A DNA stretch of 64,000 nt from Timema cristinae (Eukaryota; Arthropoda; Insecta; Phasmatodea; Timematidae). The notes beneath the pieces are model-generated. The model was not told the DNA's origin and did not search any database. It saw only the letters and a list, made by a program, of their open reading frames with translations. The stretch covers positions 122,604,605 to 122,668,604 of the forward strand of contig JBCFYV010000012.1 in assembly GCA_039000515.1 (NCBI GenBank). Reading direction: 5' to 3'. This document shows positions 35,601 to 48,164 of the stretch, piece by piece. Numbering within the stretch: position 1 is the first letter of the stretch; every line of letters begins with the position of its first letter. The position numbers and the translations under genes were made by a program.

Positions 35601-38600
35601 CAAGGTCACTTTATTATATAAGTACTGATCAAGGTACTCTCCAAGGTCACTTTATTATATAAGTACTTGATCAAGGTACTCTCCAAGGTCACTTTATTAT
35701 ATAAGTACTGGATCAAGGTACTCTCCAAGGTCACTTTATTATATAAGTACTTGATCAAGGTACTCTCCAAGGTCACTTTTTATATATACTATAAGTACCT
35801 CAAGGTCTTATTTATATTGTCAAGGTACTCTCCAAGGTCACTTTATTATATAAGTACTGGATCAAGGTACTCTCCAAGGTCATTATTTTTATCGTTCTCA
35901 AGTCATTATATAAGTACTGGATCAAGGTACTCTCCAAGGTCACTTTATTATATAAGTACTTGGATCAAGGTACTCTCCAAGGTCACTTTATTATATAAGT
36001 ACTGGATCAAGGTACTCTCCAAGGTCACTTTATTATATAAGTACTTGATCAAGGTACTCTCCAAGGTCACTTTATTATATAAGTACTTGATCAAGGTACT
36101 CTCCAAGGTACTTTATTATATAAGTACTTGATCAAGGTACTCTCCAAGGTCACTTTATATATATAAGTACTGGATAAAGGTACTCTCCAAGGTCACTTTA
36201 TTATATAAGTACTGTAGGATTCAAGGTACTTTCTCTCAAGGTCACTTTATTATATAAGTACTTGATCAAGGTACTCTCCAAGGTCACTTTATTATATAAG
36301 TACTGGATCAAGGTACTCTCCAAGGTCACTTTATTATTAAGTACTTGATCAAGGTACTCTCCAAGGTCACTTTATTATATAAGTACTTGATCAAGGTACT
36401 CTCCAAGGTCACTTTATTATATAAGTACTGGATCAAGGTACTCTCCAAGGTCACTTTTATATATAAGTACTGATCAAGGTACTCTCCAAGGTCACTTTAT
36501 TATATAAGTACTGGATCAAGGTACTCTCCAAGGTCACTTTATTTATATAAGTACTGGATCAAGGTACTCTCCAAGGTCACTTTTTATATAAGTACTGATC
36601 AAGGTACTCTCCAAGGTCACTTTATTATATAAGTACTTGATCAAGGTACTCTCCAAGGTCACTTTATTATATAAGTACTGATCAAGGTACTCTCCAAGGT
36701 CACTTTATTATATAAGTACTGGATCAAGGTACTCTCCAAGGTCACTTTATTATAAAGTACTTGGATCAAGGTACTCTCCAAGGTCACTTTATTATATAAG
36801 TACTTGATCAAGGTACTCTCCAAGGTCACTTTATTATATAAGTACTGGATCAAGGTACTCTCCAAGGTCACTTTATTATATAAGTACTTGATCAAGGTAC
36901 TCTCCAAGGTCACTTTATTATATAAGTACTGGATCAAGGTACTCTCCAAGGTCACTTTATTATATAAGTACTTGGATCAAGGTACTCTCCAAGGTCACTT
37001 TATTATATAAGTACTTGATCAAGGTACTCTCCAAGGTCACTTTATTATATAAGTACTTGATCAAGGTACTCTCCAAGGTCACTTTATTATATAAGTACTG
37101 GATCAAGGTACTCTCCAAGGTCACTTTATTATATAAGTACTGGATCAAGGTACTCTCCAAGGTCACTTTATTATATAAGTACTGGATCAAGGTACTCTCC
37201 AAGGTCACTTTATTATATAAGTACTGGATCAAGGTACTCTCCAAGGTCACTTTATTATATAAGTACTGATCAAGGTACTCTCCAAGGTCACTTTATTATA
37301 TAAGTACTGGATCAAGGTACTCTCCAAGGTCACTTTATTATATAAGTACTTGATCAAGGTACTCTCCAAGGTCACTTTATTATATAAGTACTTGATCAAG
37401 GTACTCTCCAAGGTCACTTTATTATATAAGTACTGGATCAAGGTACTCTCCAAGGTCACTTTATTATATAAGTACTTGGATCAAGGTACTCTCCAAGGTC
37501 ACTTTATTATATAAGTACTGGATCAAGGTACTCTCCAAGGTCACTTTATTATATAAGTACTTGGATCAAGGTACTCTCCAAGGTCACTTTATTATATAAG
37601 TACTGATCAAGGTACTCTCCAAGGTCACTTTATTATATAAGTATGGATCAAGGTACTCTCCAAGGTCACTTTATTATATAAGTACTGGATCAAGGTACTC
37701 TCCAAGGTCACTTTATTATATAAGTACTTGATCAAGGTACTCTCCAAGGTCACTTTATTATATAAGTACTTTATCAAGGTACTCTCCAAGGTCACTTTAT
37801 TATATACGTACTTGATCAAGGTACTCTCCAAGGTCACTTTATTATATAAGTACTGGATCAAGGTACTCTCCAAGGTCACTTTATTATATAAGTACTGGAT
37901 AAAGGTACTCTCCAAGGTCACTTTATTATATAAGTACTTGATCAAGGTACTCTCCAAGGTCATTTTATTATATAAGTACTGGATAAAGGTACTCTCCAAG
38001 GTCACTTTATTATATAAGTACTGGATCAAGGTACTCTCCAAGGTCACTTTATTATATAAGTACTGGATCAAGGTACTCTCCAAGGTCACTTTATTATATA
38101 AGTACTTGATCAAGGTATTCTCCAAGGTCACTTTATTATATAAGTACTTGATCAAGGTATTCTCCAAGGTCACTTTATTATATAAGTACTGGATCAAGGT
38201 ACTCTCCAAGGTCACTTTATTATATAAGTACTGGATCAAGGTACTCTCCAAGGTCACTTTTTATATAAGTACTGGATCAAGGTACTCTCCAAGGTCACTT
38301 TATTATATAAGTACTTGATCAAGGTACTCTCCAAGGTCACTTTATTATATAATTACTGGATCAAGGTACTCTCCAAGGTCACTTTATTATATAAGTACTT
38401 GATCAAGGTATTCTCCAAGGTCACTTTATTATATAAGTACTGGATCAAGGTACTCTCCAAGGTCACTTTATTATATAAGTACTGGATCAAGGTACTCTCC
38501 AAGGTCACTTTTTATATAAGTACTGGATCAAGGTACTCTCCAAGGTCACTTTATTATATAAGTACTTGATCAAGGTACTCTCCAAGGTCACTTTATTATA

Positions 38601-38915
38601 TAAGTACTTGATCAAGGTACTCTCCAAGGTCACTTTATTATTTACGTACTTGATCAAGGTACTCTCCAAGGTCACTTTATTATATAAGTACTTGATCAAG
38701 GTACTCTCCAAGGTAACTTTATTATATAAGTACTGGATCAAGGTACTCTCCAAGGTCACTTTATTATATAAGTACTGGATCAAGGTACTCTCCAAGGTCA
38801 CTTTATTATATAAGTACTTGATCAAGGTATTCTCCAAGGTCAATCTAGCATGAACTTGTTCTGGGCACTTTCCAAAGTTGGTATATCACATATTTGATCT
38901 AGGTCAGTTTATTAA
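32681..38915. repeat. satellite, 42-bp unit, about 145 copies
   Basis: Unit CTCTCCAAGGTCACTTTATT, then ATATAAGTACTGGATCAAGG and TA, all in one orientation. Monomers at both edges (32681-32760 and 38845-38915) are strongly diverged but still recognisable, as in old satellite margins. Copies at 32760-33590, 33960-34410 and 36980-38840 are near-uniform, while 33600-33950 and much of 34430-36700 carry frequent indels. Each unit contains CCAAGGTCA. Confidence 0.97.
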
Positions 38916-39748
38916 ATGCTGTAATTCATTTGTATAGTGAACATATTCTCGTAATATTTGTGCAAGAAACTATTGGAGTTGGACATTACTAGACACTTTG
39001 TACCTAATAAATTACTAGGAAAGTTTCAAATTTCCTTTCCATCTCACAGATAATTCATATTAAAAGAATTACGGGAGTAAGTTGAAAATAGGGAAGTTGG
39101 AGTTATCTGATAAGAACTAGTTTCATGAGCTAATTACGGCAAAAAAAAAATCTCGTGAAAACATTAGATGGATATGGTCCTTTATACTTCCGTTGTAATC
39201 CTTTGTGGAAGGATATTAGGAACTTATCCAAGGACTTTAAACAACAGCCCAAGGATAAAGTAAAATCCAAGGTCAACTTAATGCTGTAATAATATCGTAA
39301 TCGTGTTTTATATAAGCGCGGGTAATATCTTGATTATTCCAAGCCATTCTGACAGTTTTTCCGAAGAGTCGGTCCCGGTATTAATTATCAAGCTAATTCA
39401 GTCTTTAATTACTCACATCCCATTCTAGAGCATTTTATGGAATAAAAAATGGATGTCTGAATTGTTATGGATTATTCATAATCCCGAGAATATAAAATGT
39501 ACAAGTGACAATTGATTGTTTACTTGATGACTTGGTTTTATTGACGGGGGAGGGGTTATTTAAAACCAGTCTAACTGCTTTGTATCACATTTTAGCTACT
39601 GAAGCTTAAGGATGTATCCTTCAAGCTTTGACCCCTCGAATCCTTGAACCCTTGAACCCTCAGGTTAGGAACAGTTGATGAATGGCTCTTGTCATAGACA
39701 TCATGATGGATGCGAACAGTGATATGTTGAATGAAGATTGATATAATT
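38916..39748. other. unassigned AT-rich DNA
   Basis: No gene recognised. A short CCTTGAACCCTTGAACCCT repeat lies near 39642-39660. Confidence 0.35.
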
Positions 39749-39990
39749 AGCATCACGTATTACTACCCGGCCGGTTTATGCACTTATGTAATAACTACGC
39801 TAATGGTTTTATAGATTAAGGTTATATTTAGAGCAAGTGTACCCACATTTGCGTGGAGGGAGAGTGGAAAACCATTTAGGAAAAAACCCCTTCAGTACAC
39901 CCAAATGAGATTCGAACCTCAATCTCCCCGTCATCAGAAGTCTAGTTTACTGCGAGAGTAGCGCGTTAGACCACGTGGCTATCCGAGTGG
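39749..39990 (-). mobile_element. SINE family B
   Basis: Minus strand. Tail side GCATCACGTATTACTACCCG. Body TACCCACATTTGCGTGGAGG. Head GAGATTCGAACCTCAATCTC, then CGCGTTAGACCACGTGGC. Confidence 0.82.
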
Positions 39991-40663
39991 GTTCTAAATA
40001 AAAATAAGGGGAAAGGAGTGATGATCGCTAGAGGGTTTCAGGAGTGCGACAGAGGGGGGGGGGGGGGGTTCAGTATCCATCCCCGTGCCACTGATGAGTG
40101 TGTTAGTATCTCCGTGCATTTGCCAGTATGTAGCTTGACTGATCCACACGAGGCCAGTCAGTCAGTCAGTCGGTCAGTCAGTCAGTCGGTCAGGGTAATA
40201 ATCAGGGATTACTCGACTTGTTTCTAACACAGCAGAGTCCTCCTGTCCTTGTACCAACATGATATATTGAACAGAGAGACTGATATGTCGGCCATTGCTC
40301 CAAACGGCAACCCCACCCCTCCTCACCCCCGCCAACCGTTCAAACTTGCCAACCACAACAAATGTCAGGAACTCATTTTTTACTTTGTAATTGAGTTCAA
40401 AATACATCCAATTAAAACATAATCGACTATAGCCTATTGTTCGCATGTTCTGGTAGCACTGTTTTTATATTGGTGATTTGTAGTACAGGGTGTTCGGAGA
40501 CTCATGGCCCCAAACTGCACGTATAGATTGTTTGAACCAAAAGTAGTACAAAATCCATGTACACTTACAACCATACAACTAGGCTAATACCATTAAATTG
40601 TGTTCAAAGTTTCAGCGTATAGCGCCGGGAGAGCAAAACTGTTCAAGCATGCGTGTACAACAG
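39991..40663. other. unassigned DNA with a (CAGT)n tract
   Basis: Contains a G run at about 40055-40068 and a CAGTCAGTCGGT tetranucleotide tract at 40157-40194. The segment from 40487 (CAGGGTGTTCGGAGACTCAT) looks like a transposon terminus, but I found no partner end. Confidence 0.45.
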
Positions 40664-40850
40664 GTAGCATAGGAGTTAGGCGCGCGGCACTACACACCTC
40701 GACATCTTGGAGTAAGGCAGCAGAACATACCACACCAATTTATCTAGAAATGTTAATACGTTCTGAGGGTCGTTATTAACGGTCCTACATCACAGAAAGT
40801 GCTTGCCGTTATTACATGTGCAGTGCCGTGCGCTTAGCTCCTATGCAAGC
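40664..40850. repeat. inverted repeat with 32-bp arms
   Basis: Left arm 40664-40695 (GTAGCATAGGAGTTAGGCGC then GCGGCACTACAC) is the reverse complement, with about six mismatches, of 40818-40850 (GTGCAGTGCCGTGCGCTTAG then CTCCTATGCAAGC). The 120-bp core has no ORF. It may be part of a larger non-autonomous transposon. Confidence 0.65.
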
Positions 40851-41651
40851 ACTAAGGCACAACTATTATCAGCTAACTTATGACGTCTAAGTTCATTCGT
40901 GTTTGAATCCTAGTAGGCAATTTTTAATAAACTCTTTCTTAATATTAAGACTGATCAAAACTATAATTACATTAAAAGTGAAGAAGAATTGGATTTTTTT
41001 TAAAAAATAGATGTTACAAAAAGCAATGTATTAATGTAAAACATAAAGATATTTTTTTTATTTATAAAAATTCACACTAAAATTATTTGTATTATTTATT
41101 TCAATGATTCATTACATATAGTAATAGAATTTAAATTATGATATTGACCTTTATTTATTCAAACGACGCAAAAGATTTCTGCTAGTGTTTGTCTAAAACA
41201 ATCCCAAACAGTTGTTATTAGACGTCATATATTCATAACAACAATATGTATGTTGACCATATTATTTTTATAAATAGCTGGAAAAATAATATTTACTAAA
41301 CATGCACCGTATTATCAACAAAAAAACACACACAAAGAAACAGAGTAGATGAATGAAAGATAATAGAAAAAAGAAAGAGAGAAAATAGATGAAACACAAA
41401 ACTCTATATTAAATTTATTTTTAATTCTTATTACAAGGAAACGTTTTATCACATCAAATAATATCCCAAAGAACGTTAGTTTCATCGACAATTTCAAGGA
41501 ATAAATATTAATGTCAAGGAAAAATTGTTCCCACAAACGCATACATAATTTTGTTTAGACATTTATTATTGATTATAAATAAATTTAAGATGTAGGGAGG
41601 TAATCACTTCAAATTAATACTTCTTTACAAAAGTTTTATAAGTACATAACA
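40851..41651. other. unassigned very AT-rich DNA
   Basis: No gene, RNA or assignable repeat seen. Confidence 0.35.
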
Positions 41652-41870
41652 TTGAAAGCCAAAAATTATTATTAGCACCGCGTCTTACTACCCGTTCGGG
41701 CTATATACACTTACGTTAATGTGTAATGGTAGCATGATGTTGAGATGAAATGGAGGACCTACAGTTTAACGTGGGATCCGAACCACGGTGGAGGCCTGGC
41801 ATTCCCCACATTCACAAGTTGTGATCAATACACGTCTTCTCAGCGTTGAAGGAAGGGTTTGAAAGCCAAA
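41652..41870 (-). mobile_element. SINE family A, 5'-truncated, with target-site duplication
   Basis: The 3' tail (AGCACCGCGTCTTACTACCC, then GTTCGGGCTAT) and body are present in minus orientation. It stops at GGTGAAGGAAGGG-type sequence with no tRNA head. Identical 12-bp TTGAAAGCCAAA at 41652-41663 and 41859-41870 bracket the truncated copy, so the truncation happened at insertion. Confidence 0.9.
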
Positions 41871-42092
41871 CAAAATTAACCTAATAACTAATAACAAGAC
41901 ATCTTCGAGAGGCGAATGTAACGAAAAGGTTTAACGTAGATTTACACTGATTTTTATAGAAATTCCTACCTGAAAGGTCTTTTTTTATACCAAACTATTG
42001 CTTTTGAAAAGTAAACTTGTAGATAAGACTTCTCGAAATAATAAAACTGAAAAGGGAAGTTTCTTGCACTAGCGCTGTTCTATTAGAAATAA

Positions 42093-42372
42093 GGTGACCT
42101 GACGGTCTAGAGGTAAGGTGTCGGACTTCTGTTATGGAGGAGGGGGTTCAATCCTCGGTCCTAGCACAGATTTATCTGACTGCCAAACCCTTCCTTCACC
42201 TCTGACAAGACGTGTATTAATCACAACTTGTGAATGTAAGGAAAACCAGGCCTCCACCGTGGTTCGGATCCCACGTTAAACTGTAGGTCCTTCCCATTTC
42301 ATCTCACAATCACCCTACCATTACATATTAGCGTAAGTGCGTATAACCCGAACGGGTAGTAAGACGCGGTGC

Positions 42373-42413
<41 letters not shown>

Positions 42414-42415
42414 TA
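42093..42415 (+). mobile_element. SINE family A with long (AAT)n tail
   Basis: Head GGTGACCTGACGGTCTAGAG, B-box GGGTTCAATCCTCGGTCC, body with TGGTTCGGATCCCACGTTAA, tail TATAACCCGAACGGGTAGT, then AAGACGCGGTGCT and about 15 AAT triplets. It is head-to-head with the truncated copy at 41652-41870. Confidence 0.9.
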
Positions 42416-43875
42416 ATTTTCTTAACTTCAAAAAAAAGGTACTTTTGAGAGTATTCGTTTAAAATAAAATTAGTAGCAATTAGTATACTTCCACCTGTTT
42501 TGTAGCACACATGACATTAACAACAACAAAAATACTGCCTGCACAAAGTATGAGTATGGTCACTTAACTATATGCGGCGATCACAGCGCTACTCTTCTGC
42601 GGCAAACTATGCTATAAAAGCTTCAAGGTCTGATCACTTTACAGACCACACAGTGAAGAGTGTCTGTGAGGTGTTTGAGCTTGTTTTTGACCATCACAAG
42701 TGTCGCTCTAACAAAACATTGGGTCGTTTCCAACCACGTTGTTAAAAACACCGCACACGACCTACTGACTGGGGGTCAGTGCCCCCTCTCCTAATGGCCA
42801 TCCGCAGGGCATTAATGTTGTAGGAGAAGATGAGGTGAGCTTATAGATAGATGTCTTCCTTGGGTTTAACTAGATCTATGCTCGCCAAAAAATATGTTCA
42901 GAAACAACAGTTATTATGGTTGTTTGCGCGTTTTTATATATATATATAGTATAAATATTATAGATATATATAATTTATATATTATTATATATATATATAT
43001 ATATATATATAAATGTAACTCTAAGTTGTGTAGGAAAATGAAATAAAACGTAGCTTGGAGTTTATATGAACATGAAATGAAACGTACTAAAGTGTATAAG
43101 AACATGAACTTAAACGAGGTTTTTTACTATCTAAGAACATGAACTCTAATCTAATGACTTGAATATGATAATTGCGCTGTGGGACCATACCATTATAGTT
43201 ATCTGCATTAAATTATCCTGCATATAATAAATGTTGATTTTTTTAAACTTATCTAGAGGCAATATATCTTATTACAAGTGGCAGGTTGGCTTAAAATAAG
43301 ATTATAAGCTTAATATATGAACTATCAGTGGTAAGTACTCAAACTTTTACGAGTCGGTGCCCTTAGGAATACACTGTATGCGCAAACATGAAAATATAAT
43401 ATCTACTATATTCTTGTGTGTTCATATATTCCTGAGAACAACCCTTGCTCACGACGGAGCGGAGCAACTAACAAATTGTAAAAAAACAAAGCAACGTGAC
43501 ATAAAACCCTCTTTAATAAATACTATGCACTTTGAATAAACACCCGGACTTGTCGTTAATAGAATATACACATTTTGTTTTTATTTTGTAGCCACTATAA
43601 AAAAAATAAGTGTCTACTTCGACTGACGGAATAAAAAGTTTATTTTCATGATAATGTCGGAGTGCGATCGTATATTTCGCCACTTTCCATTACTTTTTAG
43701 TGCAGCACCCCTCTTTAACACAACTCTATAAAATTGTTCGACACAAGAAACCACCATAAACGATCTACATTTTACCATAATGGTAGCTTTCAGCGCTTCA
43801 AATCCTAGTCTTCTGTTCACTTTTATACGGTTCATTGTGACTATTTTCTAACCTCGATTAAATGGTGGATTTTAA
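42416..43875. other. unassigned AT-rich DNA
   Basis: Includes (TA)n at about 42937-43010 and a TATA-box-like TATAAAAG at 42613-42620 with no downstream ORF. No gene recognised. Confidence 0.35.
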
Positions 43876-45086
43876 CTAGCTATGGTACAATAACAAGGAT
43901 GCTGGAGTAGCTATGGTGCAATAACAAGGATGCTGGAGTAGCTATGGTACAATAACAAGGATGCTAGAGTAGCTATGGTACAATAACAAGGATGCTAGAG
44001 TAGCTATGGTGCAATAACAAGGATGCTAGAGTAGTTATGGTACAATAACAAGGATGCTGGAGTAGCTATGGTACAATAACAAGGATGCTGGAGTAGCTAT
44101 GGTACAATAACAAGGATGCTAGAGTAGCTATGGTACAACAACAAGGTTGCTAGAGTAGCTATGGTACAATAACAAGGATGCTGGAGTAGCTATGCTACAA
44201 TAACAAGGATGCTGGAGTAGCTATGGTACAATAACAAGGATGCTGAGTAGCTATGGTACAATAACAAGGATGCTAGAGTTCTATGGTACAACAACAAGGT
44301 TGCTAGAGTAGCTATGGTGCAATAATAAGAATGCTAGAGTAGCTATGGTACAACAACAAGGTTGCTAGAGTAGCTATGGTACAATAACAAGGATGCTAGA
44401 GTAGCTATGGTTATATAATAAGAATGTTGGAGTAGCTATGTACAACAACAAGGTTGCTAGAGTAGCTATGGTACAATAACAAGGATGCTAGAGTAGCTAT
44501 GGTACAATAACAAGGATGCTGGAGTAAGCTATGGTACAATAACAAGGATGCTAGAGTAGTTATGGTACAATAACAAGGATGTTAGTGTAGCTATGGTACA
44601 ATAACAAGGTTGCTAGAATAGCTATGGTACAATAACAAGGATGCTAGAGTAGCTATGGTACAATAACAAGGATGCTAGAGTAGCTATGGTACAATAACAA
44701 GGATGCTGGAGTAAGCTATGGTACAAAAACAAGGATGCTAGAGTAGCTATAGTACAATAACAAATATGCTGGAGTATCTATGGTACAATAACAAGGATGC
44801 TAGAGTAGCTATGGTACAATAACAAGGATGCTATAGTAGCTATGGTACAATAACAAGGATTCTGGAGTAAGCTATGGTACAATAACAAGGATGCTGGAGT
44901 AGCTATGGTACAATAACAAGGATGCTAGAGTTGCTATGGTACAATAACAAGGATGCTGGAGTAGCTATGGTACAATAACAAGGATTTTAGAGTAGCTATG
45001 GTACAATAACAAGGATGCTAGAGTAGCTATGGTACAATAACAAGAATGCTAGAGTAGTTATGGTACAATAACAAGGATGCTGGAGC
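43876..45086. repeat. satellite, 31-bp unit, about 39 copies
   Basis: Unit TAGCTATGGTACAATAACAA, then GGATGCTAGAG. Period 31 (TAGC at 43877 and 43908). Variants include GGTGCAATAAC and ACAACAACAAGGTTG. Confidence 0.95.
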
Positions 45087-45650
45087 AACCACACTTGGGG
45101 TTCTATATCTGACCGTGAAACTTTCCCTTAATTTCAACTTGAATAATGCCCAACCGGCAGTGGATGCACTTTTCTTGTTGTTAAATATTGATGTATTGAT
45201 TCGGTCGGAATATTTACGAACCACCTCCCACTCCTCTCCCCCCTAACCCCAACCACTTTCCCAAAGAGCGAGGAAAATATATTTTACATACACATACACA
45301 CACACATACACACACACACACAAACACGTATGTCCTCTGTGTCAGTACGAAGTTGGTGATCTCATTCCAAATGTAGACAAAAAACAAGCTACAAGAGAAA
45401 GGTTGATCCTGACCTTTCTTTAGTGAAACTTTATCTTGATCATCTGTTATTTGCTGGGTTCTTTTCTTTAGATAGTTTTGCAACTTTTAGGTCGTAGCCT
45501 CTAAAAATGGAGATTTGTTATAAACTAATACATATATCGTGAAATAGCGGAATGTTGGAAATTGTAATACATTCTAATGTGTGTGTTTGTTAGAAATACT
45601 GTTTATAAAAAATTACCTTTTGTAATTTGTCAAAACTCTAAAAATATACA
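45087..45650. other. unassigned DNA with a (CA)n tract
   Basis: CA microsatellite with interruptions at about 45288-45326. No gene recognised. Confidence 0.4.
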
Positions 45651-47147
45651 TATACAACGTGTATCTAAAACATTGCATCAAACTTTGGCAGGCTATTCCT
45701 TGGGTGAAAATAGAATAATTCACATCAGCAGCCTAGGGTCCATCTTGAATATTAAGGGTGGTATACACCCCTAAACATAGAGCTAAAACAACTATTGTGT
45801 GAAATATTATGAAAACTGATTAAGGTATTACAACGAATCTTTGTATACTACTTATTGAAACCTTGATCATTAATAAACTAAATGTGCTGTTACCGTTACC
45901 CACCCCCATCATGTACAAAAAGGGGGTTGTAAAAATGTTTTCTGCAATAAAGTGTGTCAGAGTAGTTATTACTAATTTTGTCTTAAGATTACAAAACATG
46001 GATTTAAATTAACAAAAAAAGGTGCCTTGGAGAAACTGTTTAGCTTTTTCCGTTTTCGAGATAATCACACAAGTTTGAGCTCAGAGACAAGTGTAAATGC
46101 CTGCCAGGTAGGCAACCAGAATCGCAGTGTTACTTCGCACTGCAGTCGTTTAACCATTTTTACCGGCACGTGTGACTATGGATCACGTAAATTTGTTAAA
46201 CAAGGCTGGTTTGTGTGTAATGGTGGAGAGACTCGGATACTTTTCCTTCTTCATAAGCTCTGATGTGTTGCTATTTATTATATTCGTAAGTTATCCTTAC
46301 ACAGTTCACACTTGGGTGGGATTTTAATCATGATACTCACTGGAGTATTGAAAGCTAGATTAAGAAATAATAACCATAGTTCGTAGTTCTTGTATGTTTT
46401 AATTCCTAGCTTCAAAAGCAGATTCATAGCAAGTGTTCAAAATAGTGGCCCCTAACGTAATTGCAATAATTGAGGTGGCGTATCAATAACTAGCGTAATC
46501 TATCGAAAACACGTGGTGTTTCTTGAACCTTATCACATGCATCACCTATCCTGGCTAACAGGTCTTCCTCGGATTCAATGGCTGTCTCGTACACCAAAGC
46601 TTTGAAAAAGACTCACAGAAAGAAGTCCAACGGAGTAAGGTAAGGAGATCGTGGTGGCTACGCAACAGCTATACTGGTTGTCTACCTGGCAGGAATTAAC
46701 ACTTGTCTTTGAAATCAAACATGCATGATTATCTCGGAAACGGAGAAAGATAGACACTTTCTCCAAGACACCTTTTTTGTTTATTTTTACTTCATGTTTT
46801 GTAATCTTAAGTCAAAGTTAGTAATACTTACTCTGACATATTTTATTGCAGAAAAAAGTGTTACAACCCCCTCTTTTTTACATGATGGGGTGGGTAACAG
46901 TAACAGCACATTTAGTTTATTAATGATCAAGGTTTCAATAAGTAATATAGAAAGATTCGTTGTAGTACCTTAATCAGTTTTCATAATATTTTCCACAATA
47001 GTCGTTTTTAGCTCTATGTTTAGGGGTGTATACCACCCTTAATATTCAAGATGGACCCTAGGTTGCTGATGTGAATTATTCTATTTTCACCCAAGTAATA
47101 GCCTGCCAAAGTTTGATGCAATGTTTTAGATACACGTTGTATATATA
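45651..47147. mobile_element. DNA transposon with about 500-bp terminal inverted repeats
   Basis: The left arm (about 45651-46130) is repeated in reverse complement at about 46660-47147. Matched landmarks include CAACGTGTATCTAAAACATT, GGTGGTATACACCCCTAAAC, GAAACCTTGATCATTAATAA, ATGCCTGCCAGGTAGGCAAC (ATTCCTGCCAGGTAGACAAC in the other arm) and GAGATAATCA. By eye the arms are about 90% identical. The ~530-bp centre carries a decayed transposase C-terminus. The size and arrangement fit a rearranged mariner-like element in which two end-containing copies joined in inverted orientation. Confidence 0.85.
46424..46657 (-). pseudogene. mariner-like transposase C-terminus, decayed
   Basis: The minus-strand frame of 78 codons opens with PPRSPYLTPLDFFL and a stop where the family has W, then VFFKALVYETAIESEEDLLA, RIGDACDKVQETPRVFDRLR, a second stop, and ends GHYFEHLL followed by a stop at 46424. 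This corresponds to the C-terminal part of Tc1/mariner-superfamily transposases of insects (PxSPDLxPLDFFLWG, DLxxRI, VxxTP, xFxR, GxHFEHLL). Two internal stops and absence of the DD(E/D) upstream part show it is dead. Confidence 0.82.
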
Positions 47148-48164
47148 TATATCTAACATATAGTGTGAGTGAGGTTCGAACTAAATCTCCCCTTAGGCTA
47201 AGTCGATAGATAAACCACATAGAAATGAACACTAGAGATCTCTAGGTTTGTTCGGGAACACTTTATAAACAATGCTAGACTTATTCTTATCTAATAACAC
47301 TAATTACTACAACAATGAACAAAAAACTAAACCCTTGAAAGAACTGAAAAAAAAATACAAATTATACATTAATGAACAATTAACTAAGAATAAATCACCG
47401 AATGAGTTGTAATAGATGAAAATGAAAAATTATATATATATATATATATATACACACAACATTTGAAACTTTCTGTATGTCATTATTATTTCAATGTTTA
47501 CATATCCCAAATAAGAAAAAATATATATTTATATTATTTTTGCTAAGCCAAATAATTGTAAAATAGTTAAATTTGACAATTTAAACAATATAATGACAGT
47601 CTCCAAAAAATGAAGATAATAGTATGTAAGTTTTCAATAAATTAACAGCAGACATTTAAATATATTTTTGACAACAACAACAAAAAATAATAAGTATATA
47701 AATATTTTAAAATAAAATATTAATTAATAGGCTGTACGGTATAAAATTAATCAGTTGGTGTGTTTTATATTATTTACGTTATAGATTAGCACTGGATAGC
47801 TAAAACGTATGAGCAAGAATTTGCCTGGATCTCACCAGGAAATTATGTCCTTGTTGAATGTAGAAAAGTGTCTAGAGAGTTGCTTGGTATAAATGGTCTC
47901 TAGTTCTTGACCAGAATTGCAACTTTCTATTGTTGCACTTATAAATCACTTTTGGCCTAGGTTTGCCCTTTAAAAATAATATTATAGAGGAACATAAAAT
48001 ACTTTTTTCCGTCCTCAATTTAATGAGGGCGAAAAAAGTTACCCACTCTTTAAAAAAATTGTTCTAAGCATCTCATTCAAAAACTTTTTTAATTTTCAAG
48101 CTAAAGGAGAACACACAGGTAGCATAATTCTTGAAAAAGTTGATTATGAACTATATCAGGAATT
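47148..48164. other. unassigned AT-rich DNA
   Basis: A tRNA-like B-box (GAGGTTCGAACTAAATC, plus-strand reading) and trailing sequence at 47165-47225 suggest a worn SINE. A (TA)n tract lies at about 47430-47452. No gene recognised. Confidence 0.4.

Noticed and set aside
32746..38853. Many 14-residue-repeat open frames on both strands
   Set aside because: Products of the 42-bp satellite, with no initiation context or flanking coding sequence.
42613..42620. TATAAAAG as a promoter
   Set aside because: No ORF, splice signal or composition change downstream. A TATA match is common in AT-rich DNA.
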